A stretch of 64,000 nucleotides of DNA. Source: Chitinophagaceae bacterium (lineage in GTDB: Bacteria > Bacteroidota > Bacteroidia > Chitinophagales > Chitinophagaceae). The notes under the pieces are model-generated. The model was not told the origin of the DNA. It saw only the letters and a program-made list of their open reading frames with translations, and did not search any database. The DNA lies in the NCBI GenBank assembly GCA_028288595.1, contig JAQBNK010000027.1:1-64000 (forward strand), read 5' to 3'. Below, piece after piece: positions 10,091 to 18,639 of the stretch (position 1 is its first letter; every line of letters begins with the position of its first letter). Both the position numbers and the translations under genes were made by a program.

Positions 10091-10453
10091 TTATTTCTTA
10101 TTTGTTTGCCCGGTAAATTTTTTAAACAAAGCAGTGATAGCAGTGAAAACACTGAAAGTCTTAGTATTTTTTATTAAAGCTTCTTTCGTATGCTCTTCCC
10201 TGTTCTTTTGTTTTGATTTAAATACTAACCTGAGCAGTTGCTTAATAATACCAAAACCACTTCCGGCAATTTTCTTTGCGAGAAATGCGAAGGTGATGGT
10301 CTTAAGCAGTTTTTTCAGCGCTTCGCCTGGTAAAAACACCAGTTGTGCAGCCAGGCGGTCTTCTCTTTCACAGATGCGGGTTCGCAGGCGTGAAATAGCC
10401 ACGTCAAGTGATTGACGGTTCTCGATGCTGATATTTAAATTATCATTTGCCAC
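10091..10453 (-). CDS. Hypothetical protein upstream of tamB
   Basis: I do not recognise this 120-aa protein as a named family. It has a polar N-terminus with a possible coiled coil (ENRQSLDVAISRLRTRICERED), a central hydrophobic stretch (about residues 45-80) and a lysine-rich C-terminus. Its start overlaps the end of the holin-like gene by 11 bases and it ends 22 bases before tamB. It therefore forms the third gene of a small envelope trio (YtxH, holin-like, this one) and is probably a membrane-associated accessory protein. Confidence 0.75.
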   Translation of the reverse strand: MANDNLNISIENRQSLDVAISRLRTRICEREDRLAAQLVFLPGEALKKLLKTITFAFLAKKIAGSGFGIIKQLLRLVFKSKQKNREEHTKEALIKNTKTFSVFTAITALFKKFTGQTNKK

Positions 10454-10820
10454 TTTCTATATCCATTCGCTTGTAATTGGGTATGATGATATCGATTACT
10501 TTCTTTGCTACCCAATTGGTGAAAAATTTTTTCTTCAATTTAAAACACACCCATACCAGCAGCAGGTAAAACACAATTACAATAGCAAAGCCTGCTACGG
10601 TACTACCGATCAGTACTGCCAGGTAATATCCGAGGGCAAAACCCGAAAAAAGCAAAATGAAAAATGAAAGAAACACCAGCACTGCAAGAATGGCTATTGC
10701 CGATGCAGCCCTGGTGGCTCCTTTCACTCCCTGTAATTTTACCAGTTCCAGGCGATCACCCAGGTAACCTTTTAATTCTGTTTTTAAACTTGTAAAGTAA
10801 GTTTCCTGCTGTTTTTCCAT
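10443..10820 (-). CDS. Phage-holin-family / DUF1469-like membrane protein
   Basis: This 125-aa protein has an amphipathic N-terminal region (YFTSLKTELKGYLGDRLELVKLQGVKG). Two adjacent transmembrane segments follow (about residues 36-60 and 65-92), and the C-terminus is basic. This matches the YqjE/DUF1469 family, often labelled phage holin family although it is not phage-derived. It sits between a YtxH protein and the 120-aa gene, with a 3-residue-level overlap downstream, a common stress/envelope gene grouping. Its molecular role is unknown. Confidence 0.8.
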   Translation of the reverse strand: MEKQQETYFTSLKTELKGYLGDRLELVKLQGVKGATRAASAIAILAVLVFLSFFILLFSGFALGYYLAVLIGSTVAGFAIVIVFYLLLVWVCFKLKKKFFTNWVAKKVIDIIIPNYKRMDIESGK

Positions 10821-10828
10821 AAACTACT

Positions 10829-11044
10829 CTAAGCTGTAACGTCTTCAAATTTTCGTGCATTCTCTTCTACAGCATTTTTACCCTTATTAAAAAGGTTAGT
10901 CACTTCATCAGTTGCTTTTTCAGCCATTTCTTTCACATTGTCCAGCAGCTCCTGTCCTTTTTCACTTTGCAGCAGTAAGGCGATGGAGGCACCGGCGGCG
11001 GCACCGAGAAGCAGACCTGTCAGGAATTTTCCATTGGTAGACAT
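10829..11044 (-). CDS. YtxH domain-containing protein
   Basis: This 71-aa protein starts with a glycine/alanine-rich transmembrane segment (FLTGLLLGAAAGASIALLL). A charged helical tail with EKGQELLDNVKEMAEKA follows, the hallmark of the YtxH family. It is the first gene of the run leading to tamB and lies 8 bases upstream of the holin-like gene. Members are thought to be envelope stress proteins, but the function is not established. Confidence 0.85.
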   Translation of the reverse strand: MSTNGKFLTGLLLGAAAGASIALLLQSEKGQELLDNVKEMAEKATDEVTNLFNKGKNAVEENARKFEDVTA

Positions 11045-11152
11045 AATTTAAAGTTTGAGTTTGAATGAATGATATTTCAACCCATATCTAATCAAGCATT
11101 ATACCATTCTGCCGGAGAAGCGACGGTAAATAGATTTTTCCCTATGAAGATT

Positions 11153-12367
11153 TTAAGATCCGCCGTGAGAATCAGCCACAGCACTATCTATGGCATTCAA
11201 AATTATTTTGGCTGCCGTGGATAATTGTTCGGCTGAAATGATAAGCGGCGGCCCGATACGAAGACACTGTGGAGCAAAAAGGAACCAGTCAGTTATTAAA
11301 CCATTGGCAATGCAGTGATCAATCACCTTTTTATTAAAATTGAAATCCGAAAATTCTATTGCCATCCAGAGGCCAGCGGAACGGATGGTCTTAATAGCGG
11401 CATGTTTCAGCTGATCCAGTAAAAACCTTCCTTTTACGACTGCCTGTTCAGCCAGCTTCTCATTTAATAAAACCTCGAATGCAGCTTTTCCGGCGGCACA
11501 GCTTACGGGGTGGCCTCCGAATGTGGTGATATGACCAAGGACCGGGTTTATCGTCAGGGCCTGCATTATTTTTCTATCGGCGATAAAAGCGCCCAGCGGC
11601 ATGCCGCCCCCCAGTGCTTTACCCAGCAACAGCATATCAGGAACAATTTTATTTTTTTCAAATGCCCATAAATTACCGGTGCGGCCGAAACCTGTTTGAA
11701 TTTCATCAAAGACCAGTAAGGCACCCCTCTCATTACAGCGTCTTCTTAAATTTTGCAGCCATCCTTCAGGCGGAACGATCACACCGCTTTCTGCCTGCAC
11801 CGGTTCAACAAAAACACAGGCTGTATTTTCATTGATCTCATTAAAAACCTTATCACTTCCATAATCAAAATGCATAACACCCGGCAATAGCGGCCGGTAA
11901 GCATTCCGCCAGTATTCATCCCCGATTAAACTCAACGCACCCTGGGTACTTCCATGATAACTTTTATTAAATGAAATAATATTGGTGCGGTTGGTAAAAC
12001 GTTTGGCAAGTTTCATGGCGCCTTCGGTGGCTTCAGCGCCGCTGTTGGTAAAATAGACGGTGTTTAAAGTTGAGGGTAAATGATCTGACAGCAATTTCGC
12101 GTATGATACCTGCGGGCTCTCCACAAATTCGCCGTAAACCATCACGTGCATATATTTTTCAGCCTGCCCGTGAACGGCTTTTACCACCGCAGGGTGACAA
12201 TGCCCTACATTACAAACACTAATGCCTGCAACCAGATCGATATATTCTTTTCCTGAAACATCCGTCAGGATAACGCCGCCAGCTTTTTGCACCTCTATAC
12301 TCATGGGCGCTCCAGAGGTCTGTGCCACGTGCTGTAAAAACATTTGCCTGTTAGAAATTCCTGCCAT
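11153..12367 (-). CDS. Class III PLP-dependent aminotransferase
   Basis: This 404-aa protein is in the acetylornithine/ornithine aminotransferase fold. It has the substrate/cofactor segments YFTNSGAEATEGA (about residue 105), the LVFDEIQTGFGRTG segment (about 220) and the PLP lysine in LLGKALGGGMPLGA (about 250). It transfers an amino group from an amino acid donor; the true substrate cannot be told from sequence. No arginine-pathway gene is beside it, so argD is not assigned. It is transcribed divergently from the carbonic anhydrase gene, with only 45 bases between the two starts. Confidence 0.9.
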   Translation of the reverse strand: MAGISNRQMFLQHVAQTSGAPMSIEVQKAGGVILTDVSGKEYIDLVAGISVCNVGHCHPAVVKAVHGQAEKYMHVMVYGEFVESPQVSYAKLLSDHLPSTLNTVYFTNSGAEATEGAMKLAKRFTNRTNIISFNKSYHGSTQGALSLIGDEYWRNAYRPLLPGVMHFDYGSDKVFNEINENTACVFVEPVQAESGVIVPPEGWLQNLRRRCNERGALLVFDEIQTGFGRTGNLWAFEKNKIVPDMLLLGKALGGGMPLGAFIADRKIMQALTINPVLGHITTFGGHPVSCAAGKAAFEVLLNEKLAEQAVVKGRFLLDQLKHAAIKTIRSAGLWMAIEFSDFNFNKKVIDHCIANGLITDWFLFAPQCLRIGPPLIISAEQLSTAAKIILNAIDSAVADSHGGS

Positions 12368-12412
12368 TTTAAATTTTAACTTGGTTCAAAATTCAGTAAT
12401 AAAATCTCTTTT

Positions 12413-12943
12413 ATGGCAACAATATTACCGGTGAATGGCAAGCATCCGCAATTTGGCGCTAATTGTTTTATCGCTCCCAACGCTACCATCGTGGGAGAAG
12501 TAGAAATGGGCGATGAATGCAGTACCTGGTTTAATGCCGTAATAAGGGGTGATGTGAATTTTATTAAGATTGGCAATAAGGTGAACATCCAGGATAATGC
12601 TGTCATTCACTGCACCTACCAGAAAAGCCCGACAATCATTGGTAACAATGTTTCGATAGGTCATAATGCCATCGTGCATGGCTGTACCGTTCATGATAAT
12701 GTGCTGATAGGGATGGGTGCCATTATCATGGACCGCTGCGTAATTCACAGTAATTCAATTATAGCGGCCGGCGCAGTAGTCCTGGAAGATACCGTAGTAG
12801 AAGCCGGGACTATTTATGCCGGTGTTCCGGCAAAAAAAGTGAAAAATATTCCCGAAGAACTTATTGGCGGGGAAATCCACAGGATCGCTAACAATTATTT
12901 AAAATACTCTTCCTGGTTCGAGGAATTCAATGCAGCGAAATAA
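12413..12943 (+). CDS. Gamma-type carbonic anhydrase family protein
   Basis: This 176-aa protein is built from hexapeptide repeats (left-handed beta helix). The three expected metal-binding histidines occur in IHCTYQ (about residue 65), GHNAIVHGC (about 85-90) and nearby. The fold matches the YrdA/gamma carbonic anhydrase family, which forms trimers and may hydrate CO2. Some members are inactive, so activity is inferred. It has its own promoter region, shared with the divergent aminotransferase. Confidence 0.92.
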   Translation: MATILPVNGKHPQFGANCFIAPNATIVGEVEMGDECSTWFNAVIRGDVNFIKIGNKVNIQDNAVIHCTYQKSPTIIGNNVSIGHNAIVHGCTVHDNVLIGMGAIIMDRCVIHSNSIIAAGAVVLEDTVVEAGTIYAGVPAKKVKNIPEELIGGEIHRIANNYLKYSSWFEEFNAAK

Positions 12944-13015
12944 TAACCCACTCTGTCTGTGTTAGAGAAGGATAGTTCCGGGCTGCAAGTAAAACTAACT
13001 GCTTAACTGATTTAT

Positions 13016-13198
13016 ATGCGACCCTTTTCCAGGACTATCCTTTTCTTTTTTATTCTTAGCACACTGTTTGCCTGTAAAGTAAAATCAGGTTGTCCGAGCA
13101 CAGGATCGAATGTGGGAGCAGAAAAGATTGCAAGTGGTGACCCCCGCGCCGTTAAACAACTAAACAAAGCTGGAAAATATAAACTTAATAAATTTTAA
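13016..13198 (+). CDS. Small lipoprotein
   Basis: This 60-aa protein has a short lipoprotein signal ending at LFACKVKSGC, with the lipidated Cys near residue 20. The mature tail is basic, of about 40 residues (PSTGSNVGAEKIASGD followed by KQLNKAGKYK). I do not recognise the family. It ends 11 bases before the next small gene, which has a good ribosome site, so the two are probably co-transcribed. Confidence 0.7.
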   Translation: MRPFSRTILFFFILSTLFACKVKSGCPSTGSNVGAEKIASGDPRAVKQLNKAGKYKLNKF

Positions 13199-13209
13199 AA
13201 GGGGGACCT

Positions 13210-13488
13210 ATGTTTACCGGGAATCCAGGCGGAGAGATGGCCATCATTAACGAGTATGGAAGCCTGCAGCAGTTTTATTGTATGACTGCTACTCTATCCA
13301 ATCACAGGAAAGTAAAGTTTGTCAGTAAAGAAGACGATGCTGACAGTATCGAGTGGAACTTTAAATATCGTGGTAAGGCGCTTACGCTTTTATATGATAT
13401 TTATAACGGGGTGTCTTTGCTCACCACTAATCCTGCTCATAAACCCGCCGTGACAGAGCTTGCTGTATTACTTAGAAACGGTTGTTAA
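13210..13488 (+). CDS. Hypothetical 92-aa protein
   Basis: The start ATG is preceded by AAAAGGGGGACCT, an unusually clear Shine-Dalgarno for this genome. The protein has no signal or membrane segment and looks like a small cytoplasmic alpha/beta domain. Its stop codon TAA abuts the stop of the convergent rsgA gene (TAATTA at 13486-13491), leaving no terminator between them. No family was recognised. Confidence 0.7.
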   Translation: MFTGNPGGEMAIINEYGSLQQFYCMTATLSNHRKVKFVSKEDDADSIEWNFKYRGKALTLLYDIYNGVSLLTTNPAHKPAVTELAVLLRNGC

Positions 13489-14415
13489 TTAGTAAGCCTC
13501 ATCCATCGAAGTTAGAATATTATAATAGCTAACATAACGGTCTTCCGCTATTTTTCCTTCAGCCACCGCATCTTTTACTGCACAGTCCGGCTCATTTATA
13601 TGCAAACAATTATTGAACTGGCAACCGGGCAAAACTTTTCGCATTTCCGGGAAATAATGAGACAACTCCGGTTTCTCAATATCTATTACACCAAATTCCC
13701 TGATGCCCGGTGTATCAATAATTTTTCCACCCGCGGGTATATCAAACATTTCGGCAAATGTTGTTGTATGCAATCCCTTACCACTCCACCCGCTCACTTC
13801 CTGCGTTTTTAAATTTATTTCCGGGAAAATCGCATTAATAAAACTAGACTTTCCTACCCCGCTGTGGCCACTTAAAAGCGTGGTCTTTCCAATCAGCAAT
13901 TCTTTTACTTCATCCATCCCGGTACTGTCTTTTACACTGGATAAAATAATACGATAACCGATCGCAGAATAAACTTTATTAATCCGTTCGAATAATTTTA
14001 TTTCTTTTTCGCGGTAGATATCTGCTTTATTAAAAACGATCACCGGCGGAACATGATATGCTTCAGCAGCCACCAGGAAACGATCGAGAAAGCCAGTTGA
14101 GGTTTTAGGATCTTTTAACGTGGCAAATAAAATAACCTGGTCCAGGTTGGATGCAATGATGTGATGCTGCATCTTATGCTTTGGCGAACTGCGGGCAATG
14201 TAATTTTTTCTATCAGCGATAAAATTAATAACAGCGGTTTTTCCGTTGGTATCATCTTCAAACTCAATTTCTACATGATCGCCTACAGCAAGCGGGTTAG
14301 TGGAATGTAGTTCACCGATCTTGAAAATGCCTTTTATTCTTGCATTGAATGTTTCTCCCCCGGCAGTTTTTACTACATACCAGCTACCGGTTGATTTATA
14401 TACAAGCGCATTCAT
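13489..14415 (-). CDS. rsgA: Ribosome small subunit-dependent GTPase RsgA
   Basis: This is a circularly permuted GTPase that helps mature the 30S subunit. It has an N-terminal OB domain, then G4 (FNKAD, about residue 130), G1 (GHSGVGKSS, about 185) and G3 (DTPG, about 230). The C-terminal zinc-binding segment reads CQFNNCLHINEPDC. The ATG giving MNALVYKS is chosen; a GTG ten codons upstream (14445) is also in frame. The 308-aa length is normal. It is convergent with the 92-aa gene. Confidence 0.95.
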   Translation of the reverse strand: MNALVYKSTGSWYVVKTAGGETFNARIKGIFKIGELHSTNPLAVGDHVEIEFEDDTNGKTAVINFIADRKNYIARSSPKHKMQHHIIASNLDQVILFATLKDPKTSTGFLDRFLVAAEAYHVPPVIVFNKADIYREKEIKLFERINKVYSAIGYRIILSSVKDSTGMDEVKELLIGKTTLLSGHSGVGKSSFINAIFPEINLKTQEVSGWSGKGLHTTTFAEMFDIPAGGKIIDTPGIREFGVIDIEKPELSHYFPEMRKVLPGCQFNNCLHINEPDCAVKDAVAEGKIAEDRYVSYYNILTSMDEAY

Positions 14416-14442
14416 TATTGCGAAGATAATTTGATTCTTTAC

Positions 14443-14497
14443 CACATAGGCACATCAGGCACATAGAAAGTTTAAGTTATTCTATGTGTCTTATGTG
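14443..14497. repeat. Intergenic inverted repeat, CACATAGG/CTATGTG type
   Basis: CACATAGGCACATCAGGC and CACATAGAA (14443-14468) face their imperfect complement TTCTATGTGTCTTATGTG (14480-14497) across 11 bases. It lies between batA and rsgA. The low-complexity reiteration of ACATAG/CTATGT suggests a member of an interspersed repeat family, not a designed terminator. Confidence 0.6.
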
Positions 14498-14506
14498 ATA
14501 AAACTT

Positions 14507-15514
14507 TTACGGAAATTTCCTGAACACAGATAATCGCAGCACCATTTCTAAAAACAAAAAGATAAGTCCTGCCAGCAGTGGCCAAAAGAATTGATCAGTA
14601 AACCGCGGGAAAGTTGTTGTTTTAATTTTAGACTTTTCTAACTGATCTATACTCGCATAAATTTTTTGCAAGGCGCCCTTATCAGTCGCATGAAAATATT
14701 GCCCGTGTGTTTCTTTCGCTAAACTTTGAAGTAATCCTTCGTTATATTCCAGTTTCTTTTTTTGCGAAACCGGGCCCATGGGCGTATTCACTACTTCATC
14801 AATTTCTCTTTCTGAGCCGATACCGATGGTGTAAACGCGGATGTTATACAGCTTGGCCATATCTTTTGCAATATCCGGGGGAATCACGCCACCAAAGTCA
14901 ACACCATCAGTCAAAAGAATTACGATCTTAGTTTTAGCTGCACTGTGCCTTAGCCTGTCTACACTTGTGGCAAGACCCGATCCTATGGCCGTTCCTTCAT
15001 CCTGCAAATACCCACTATGAATATTGTTGATTTGTGAGACCACAGCATTGTGATCTATTGTTACAGGACAGAGTGTAAAGCTCTGGTTGCTAAAAATGAC
15101 TATTCCAATCCTGTCGCCAGGCCTGCCATTTACAAATTGAATTCCTACTTCTTTGGCGGCTTCGAGGCGATTGGGGTCAAAATCTTTTTCCGTCATACTG
15201 CCGCTGATGTCGAAGCACATCACAATATCAATTCCCTCTCCTTCCGTTTGCTGCTCTGTAAATCTTGTTCTAGGACCAGCCAGTGCAATGATCAAACAAA
15301 AGATAGCAAGACAGCGAAACCAGAAAGGGACATGCCTGAAATAAATCCGATAGCTACTTACATCATCCAAAAAATGAGTAGTCGTAACCAGCATGGCTGA
15401 TTGCATCTTTTTTCTTCTCCCGTAATATTCAAAAATTAAAACCGGGAGCAGCAATAAAAAGCCCAACACCCAGGGATATGCAAATTCAATATGTTGATAC
15501 CATTTACTCAGCAT
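14507..15514 (-). CDS. batA: BatA-like VWA-domain membrane protein
   Basis: This 335-aa protein has N-terminal membrane segments (about residues 12-30 and 60-80), a von Willebrand A domain and a last transmembrane helix near residues 308-330. The domain shows the MIDAS motif DISGSM (about residue 101), then a conserved Thr and the TDG motif (about 205). This layout defines BatA of the Bat aerotolerance cluster. It starts 3 bases after the BatD-like gene. Expected BatB, BatC and BatE genes do not follow; rsgA does. Confidence 0.88.
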   Translation of the reverse strand: MLSKWYQHIEFAYPWVLGFLLLLPVLIFEYYGRRKKMQSAMLVTTTHFLDDVSSYRIYFRHVPFWFRCLAIFCLIIALAGPRTRFTEQQTEGEGIDIVMCFDISGSMTEKDFDPNRLEAAKEVGIQFVNGRPGDRIGIVIFSNQSFTLCPVTIDHNAVVSQINNIHSGYLQDEGTAIGSGLATSVDRLRHSAAKTKIVILLTDGVDFGGVIPPDIAKDMAKLYNIRVYTIGIGSEREIDEVVNTPMGPVSQKKKLEYNEGLLQSLAKETHGQYFHATDKGALQKIYASIDQLEKSKIKTTTFPRFTDQFFWPLLAGLIFLFLEMVLRLSVFRKFP

Positions 15515-15517
15515 TCA

Positions 15518-16432
15518 TTATTTTTTATTCGCTGCCATGTACTGAATTGTTTCTCTTACAACAGGAAGCGCGGCGGAGGTTGTCTGAGCAGATGCATTAA
15601 ACTTTGCAAACTTAACAGCAGCCATTAATCTTAACACCTGGAAAAATTGTGTTCTAATAGTTTCTGCGGGTAAAGTATTAAGGCTTATCATCAATTCATC
15701 TGTAGTTTGATGTAATGCCGGTATGCCTTGCGTTTGTTCGATATAAGTGCGGACAATAATATCGAGTTTTATTAAGAACATTCTTATCTCTCCGGCAGTC
15801 TGAAGAGATGATCTTTCCAGCTCCCGCAAATCTTCCAGTGCAGTTTGTAAAGCATCCCGGGGATTAACGACTGGTTTTGCCCTGGGTTTTTTCTTTCTTT
15901 TTAATATCAGCCAGAGTAAGATCAGTAATAATAATCCTGCCGCTATATAAATAAATAATGTCCAGTCAAATTGTTTTTCAACTTCAAGAATATCTTTTAT
16001 ATCGTGATAATCTTTCAGATCGGATACATTAACGGGCAATACAGATAACGGTAAAGGCTGGCTGGAAAGTGTGGTTATTTTCCCTGATTGCCTGTCGGTA
16101 ATCTTAATCGCGATAGCGGGGAATTCCCACCCGCCCGAATCAAAAGAAGTAACGGCAAATTGCTGAATGAAAGTTTGCGTTCCACCGATTACCACTGTGT
16201 CGAGCGGTAATCGTTTCACTATCTCGAGATGATTAACAGAATCAGGAAGCCGCCAAAGTTCAAACATTTGCAGGGATGGGTCGAAGCTTTCCAGTTTAAC
16301 CGATAAGATAACCTGCTCACCGATCAATATTTTTCCGCGGTCGAAAGCTGCCGTAAAAGTTTGTGCAAATGACGATGAAGCAAATAAACAAAAGACAATA
16401 AAAAGATAGTATGGATTTCTTTTGATATTCAC
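15518..16432 (-). CDS. BatD-like / hypothetical membrane protein of the Bat cluster
   Basis: This 304-aa protein has a signal peptide (about residues 1-23). An Ig-like extracytoplasmic domain follows (about 25-145), then one transmembrane helix (about 155-178) followed by KRKKK, and a cytoplasmic helical domain. It starts with GTG overlapping the DUF58 stop by one base. Position between DUF58 and BatA, plus topology, suggest the BatD/oxygen-tolerance group, but it is shorter than classical BatD, so the name is tentative. Confidence 0.75.
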   Translation of the reverse strand: MNIKRNPYYLFIVFCLFASSSFAQTFTAAFDRGKILIGEQVILSVKLESFDPSLQMFELWRLPDSVNHLEIVKRLPLDTVVIGGTQTFIQQFAVTSFDSGGWEFPAIAIKITDRQSGKITTLSSQPLPLSVLPVNVSDLKDYHDIKDILEVEKQFDWTLFIYIAAGLLLLILLWLILKRKKKPRAKPVVNPRDALQTALEDLRELERSSLQTAGEIRMFLIKLDIIVRTYIEQTQGIPALHQTTDELMISLNTLPAETIRTQFFQVLRLMAAVKFAKFNASAQTTSAALPVVRETIQYMAANKK

Positions 16433-17298
16433 TATGCCCTCCTGATAAAAAATTGCTGCAATTGTTTAACGTAATCGTCACCGGTCGCTATTTGTAATAG
16501 ATCCGCTCCTGCAGATTTAAACGTTTCTTTGGCATCATTAATAATTCTTTGAAACTGTTGCTGGTAGCGCTGTCTTGTAAACCCGTCATTTGTATCCAGC
16601 CATGCAAGAGCGCCTGTTTCTGCGTCGCTCACCTGTATAATCCCTGCCCTGGGCAACTGCTCGTCCCGCTTATCATATACCTGCACGCCGATCACGTCAT
16701 GCCTGCGTGCAACCACTTTTAAAACATCTTTATAACCCGCATCTGCAAAATCGCTTAGAATAAAAACGATGCTTTTATGCCGGCTTACACTATTTAAAAA
16801 ACCAATGGCTTTAATAATATTTGTCTGGTTTGATGCCGGCTGAAAGCTCAGCATTTCCCGCACCATATATAAAACATGATCCTTTCCTTTTTTTGCAGGA
16901 ATGTGTTTCTCAACCTCATCACTAAAAAAGATCAATCCTGCTTTGTCATTATTACTGATCGCTGAAAAAGATAAAACAGCGGCGATCTCTGTCATCAGAT
17001 CTTTTTTGGTTTGCCTGAATGTTCCGAATAAACTGCTTGCGCTAACGTCAATTAATAAATAAACAGACAGCTCTCTTTCTTCTTCAAACACTTTACTGTA
17101 AGTGGCGCCCATTCTTGCAGAAACGTTCCATTCAATAAACCGCACATCATCACCTGCAGCATATTCACGCACTTCTTTAAATGACATACCCCGGCCCTTA
17201 AATGCGCTATGATATTCACCCGTAAAAAGATGATTCGTGATCTTCTTGCTTTTTATTTCAAGCTCACGGACTTTTTTTAATATTTCGGATTGAGTCAT
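16432..17298 (-). CDS. DUF58 domain-containing protein
   Basis: This 288-aa protein carries the DUF58 signature GRGMSFKEVREYAAGDDVRFIEWNV (in parts) at about residues 35-60 and a degenerate VWA-like fold (LLIDVSASS, about 88). It always travels with MoxR ATPases and BatA-type proteins and is thought to be a client or adaptor of them. It follows moxR by 27 bases, a gap holding two copies of CGATGTACG. Confidence 0.92.
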   Translation of the reverse strand: MTQSEILKKVRELEIKSKKITNHLFTGEYHSAFKGRGMSFKEVREYAAGDDVRFIEWNVSARMGATYSKVFEEERELSVYLLIDVSASSLFGTFRQTKKDLMTEIAAVLSFSAISNNDKAGLIFFSDEVEKHIPAKKGKDHVLYMVREMLSFQPASNQTNIIKAIGFLNSVSRHKSIVFILSDFADAGYKDVLKVVARRHDVIGVQVYDKRDEQLPRAGIIQVSDAETGALAWLDTNDGFTRQRYQQQFQRIINDAKETFKSAGADLLQIATGDDYVKQLQQFFIRRA

Positions 17299-17299
17299 T

Positions 17300-17322
17300 C
17301 GATGTACGGTTTACGATGTACG
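17300..17322. repeat. Short direct repeat CGATGTACG
   Basis: CGATGTACG occurs at 17300-17308 and again at 17314-17322, separated by GTTTA. The element fills the moxR-DUF58 gap. It resembles the other low-complexity intergenic elements in this window. Confidence 0.5.
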
Positions 17323-17325
17323 ACA

Positions 17326-18324
17326 CTATGGTACCTGCACAGTTCTTAAAATATCATCAACCATCGTTTCTGTTGTTACATTCTCGGCTTCTGCCTCGTA
17401 AGTAAGACCGATCCTATGTCGAAGTACATCTTTGGCGATCGCTTTTATATCGTCTGGAATTACATAGGCTCTCTGTTGCATAAATGCATGTGCTTTCGAT
17501 GCGAGAGCGAGGTTAATACTTGCTCTTGGTGAGCCTCCATAACTGATCAAAGGTTTTAACCTGGTAAGTCCAAACTGGTCAGGATAACGGGTAGCGAAAA
17601 CTATGTCAACAATGTATTTCTCTATTTTTTCATCCATATAAACCTGCCTTACCAGATTGCGGGCTTCCATCACCTGCGGACCTGTAATAACGGGTTGAAT
17701 GGATGGTAAACTTCCACCCTGCACCTGTTGACGAATGATCTGCTGCTCTTCTGATTTTGAAGGATAACCTACAATTACTTTCAGCATAAAACGGTCTACC
17801 TGTGCTTCCGGTAATGGGTATGTTCCCTCCTGCTCCAAAGGATTCTGTGTAGCGAGAACCAAAAAAGGTTCATCCAGTTTATAAGATGTTTCACCAATTG
17901 TTACCTGCTTTTCCTGCATCGCTTCCAGTAAGGCACTTTGCACTTTTGCAGGCGCACGGTTAATTTCATCTGCCAGAATAAAGTTGGCGAAGACCGGGCC
18001 TTTGCGAACAAAAAATTCGTTTTTGCCCTGGTTATATATCATTGTACCAATTACATCTGCAGGTAAAAGATCCGGGGTGAACTGGATGCGGCTGAACTTC
18101 GCATGAATGGCTTCTGCCAGCGAACGGATGGTTAAGGTTTTTGCAAGACCCGGAACACCTTCGAGTAAAACATGGCCATTACTTAACAGCCCGATCATTA
18201 ACCGATCCAGCATATATTGCTGCCCAACGATCACTTTATTTAATTCTTGCTGAACCAGGTTAATTGATCTGGATGTCTGTTGAATTTTATCATTCAAAAC
18301 CTGGAGGTCTTCTCCTGTCTGCAT
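17326..18324 (-). CDS. MoxR-family AAA+ ATPase
   Basis: This 332-aa ATPase has Walker A GVPGLAKT (about residue 50), Walker B ILADEINRAP (about 110), and sensor residues in the ATQNPLEQEGTYPLPEAQ segment (about 150), all typical of MoxR/RavA. The ATG giving MQTGEDLQ is taken as the start; the upstream frame opens only with TTG. It heads the MoxR-DUF58-BatD-like-BatA operon and probably acts as a chaperone for VWA proteins. Confidence 0.95.
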   Translation of the reverse strand: MQTGEDLQVLNDKIQQTSRSINLVQQELNKVIVGQQYMLDRLMIGLLSNGHVLLEGVPGLAKTLTIRSLAEAIHAKFSRIQFTPDLLPADVIGTMIYNQGKNEFFVRKGPVFANFILADEINRAPAKVQSALLEAMQEKQVTIGETSYKLDEPFLVLATQNPLEQEGTYPLPEAQVDRFMLKVIVGYPSKSEEQQIIRQQVQGGSLPSIQPVITGPQVMEARNLVRQVYMDEKIEKYIVDIVFATRYPDQFGLTRLKPLISYGGSPRASINLALASKAHAFMQQRAYVIPDDIKAIAKDVLRHRIGLTYEAEAENVTTETMVDDILRTVQVP

Positions 18325-18393
18325 ACCTGGAATTTTTGAAGCGTGAATGTACAAAGGAAAAAAGCAATAACTATGCGGGGATGTGTTAAGAAA

Positions 18394-18618
18394 GTTGATA
18401 GTTGGCGAGGAAAGAGTTAGCAGTTGGCGGTTGATAGTTGGCGGTTGATAGTTGGCAATTGGCGGTTGATAGTTGGCAGTTGGTAAAGATGCCCATAGAT
18501 ATAGTGTCGAACGGATTGCGACGCAAGGGACGATGCTATGAAAATATTAGCTGGTATTATAATTTCTACTATCAACATCAAGTGCCAACTATCAACCGCC
18601 AACGGCCGCCAACTATTT
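18394..18618. repeat. Large imperfect inverted repeat, GTTGGCGGTTGATAGTTGGC type
   Basis: The left arm (18394-18483) is four to five reiterations of GTTGGCGGTTGATA. The right arm (about 18578-18616) reads GTGCCAACTATCAACCGCC followed by further GCCAAC units, the reverse complement of the left. About 95 bases lie between them. It fills the gap between moxR and ubiE. Related sequence flanks 29281-29401. Confidence 0.75.
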
Positions 18619-18639
18619 CCCAAAACGTATCTTCGCATT

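Noticed and set aside
10443-10820. Phage holin, suggesting a prophage
   Set aside because: The holin-family label is shared with chromosomal DUF1469 proteins, and the neighbours (YtxH, tamB) are ordinary genes. No phage structural gene is present.
13016-13488. The two small ORFs as one frameshifted gene
   Set aside because: The first has a complete lipoprotein signal and stop, and the second has its own strong Shine-Dalgarno and start.
18394-18618. A possible CRISPR array or tandem repeat made of GTTGGCGGTTGATA units
   Set aside because: The units are only 14-20 bases, directly adjacent or nested, with no unique spacers and no cas genes. The arrangement is an inverted repeat.
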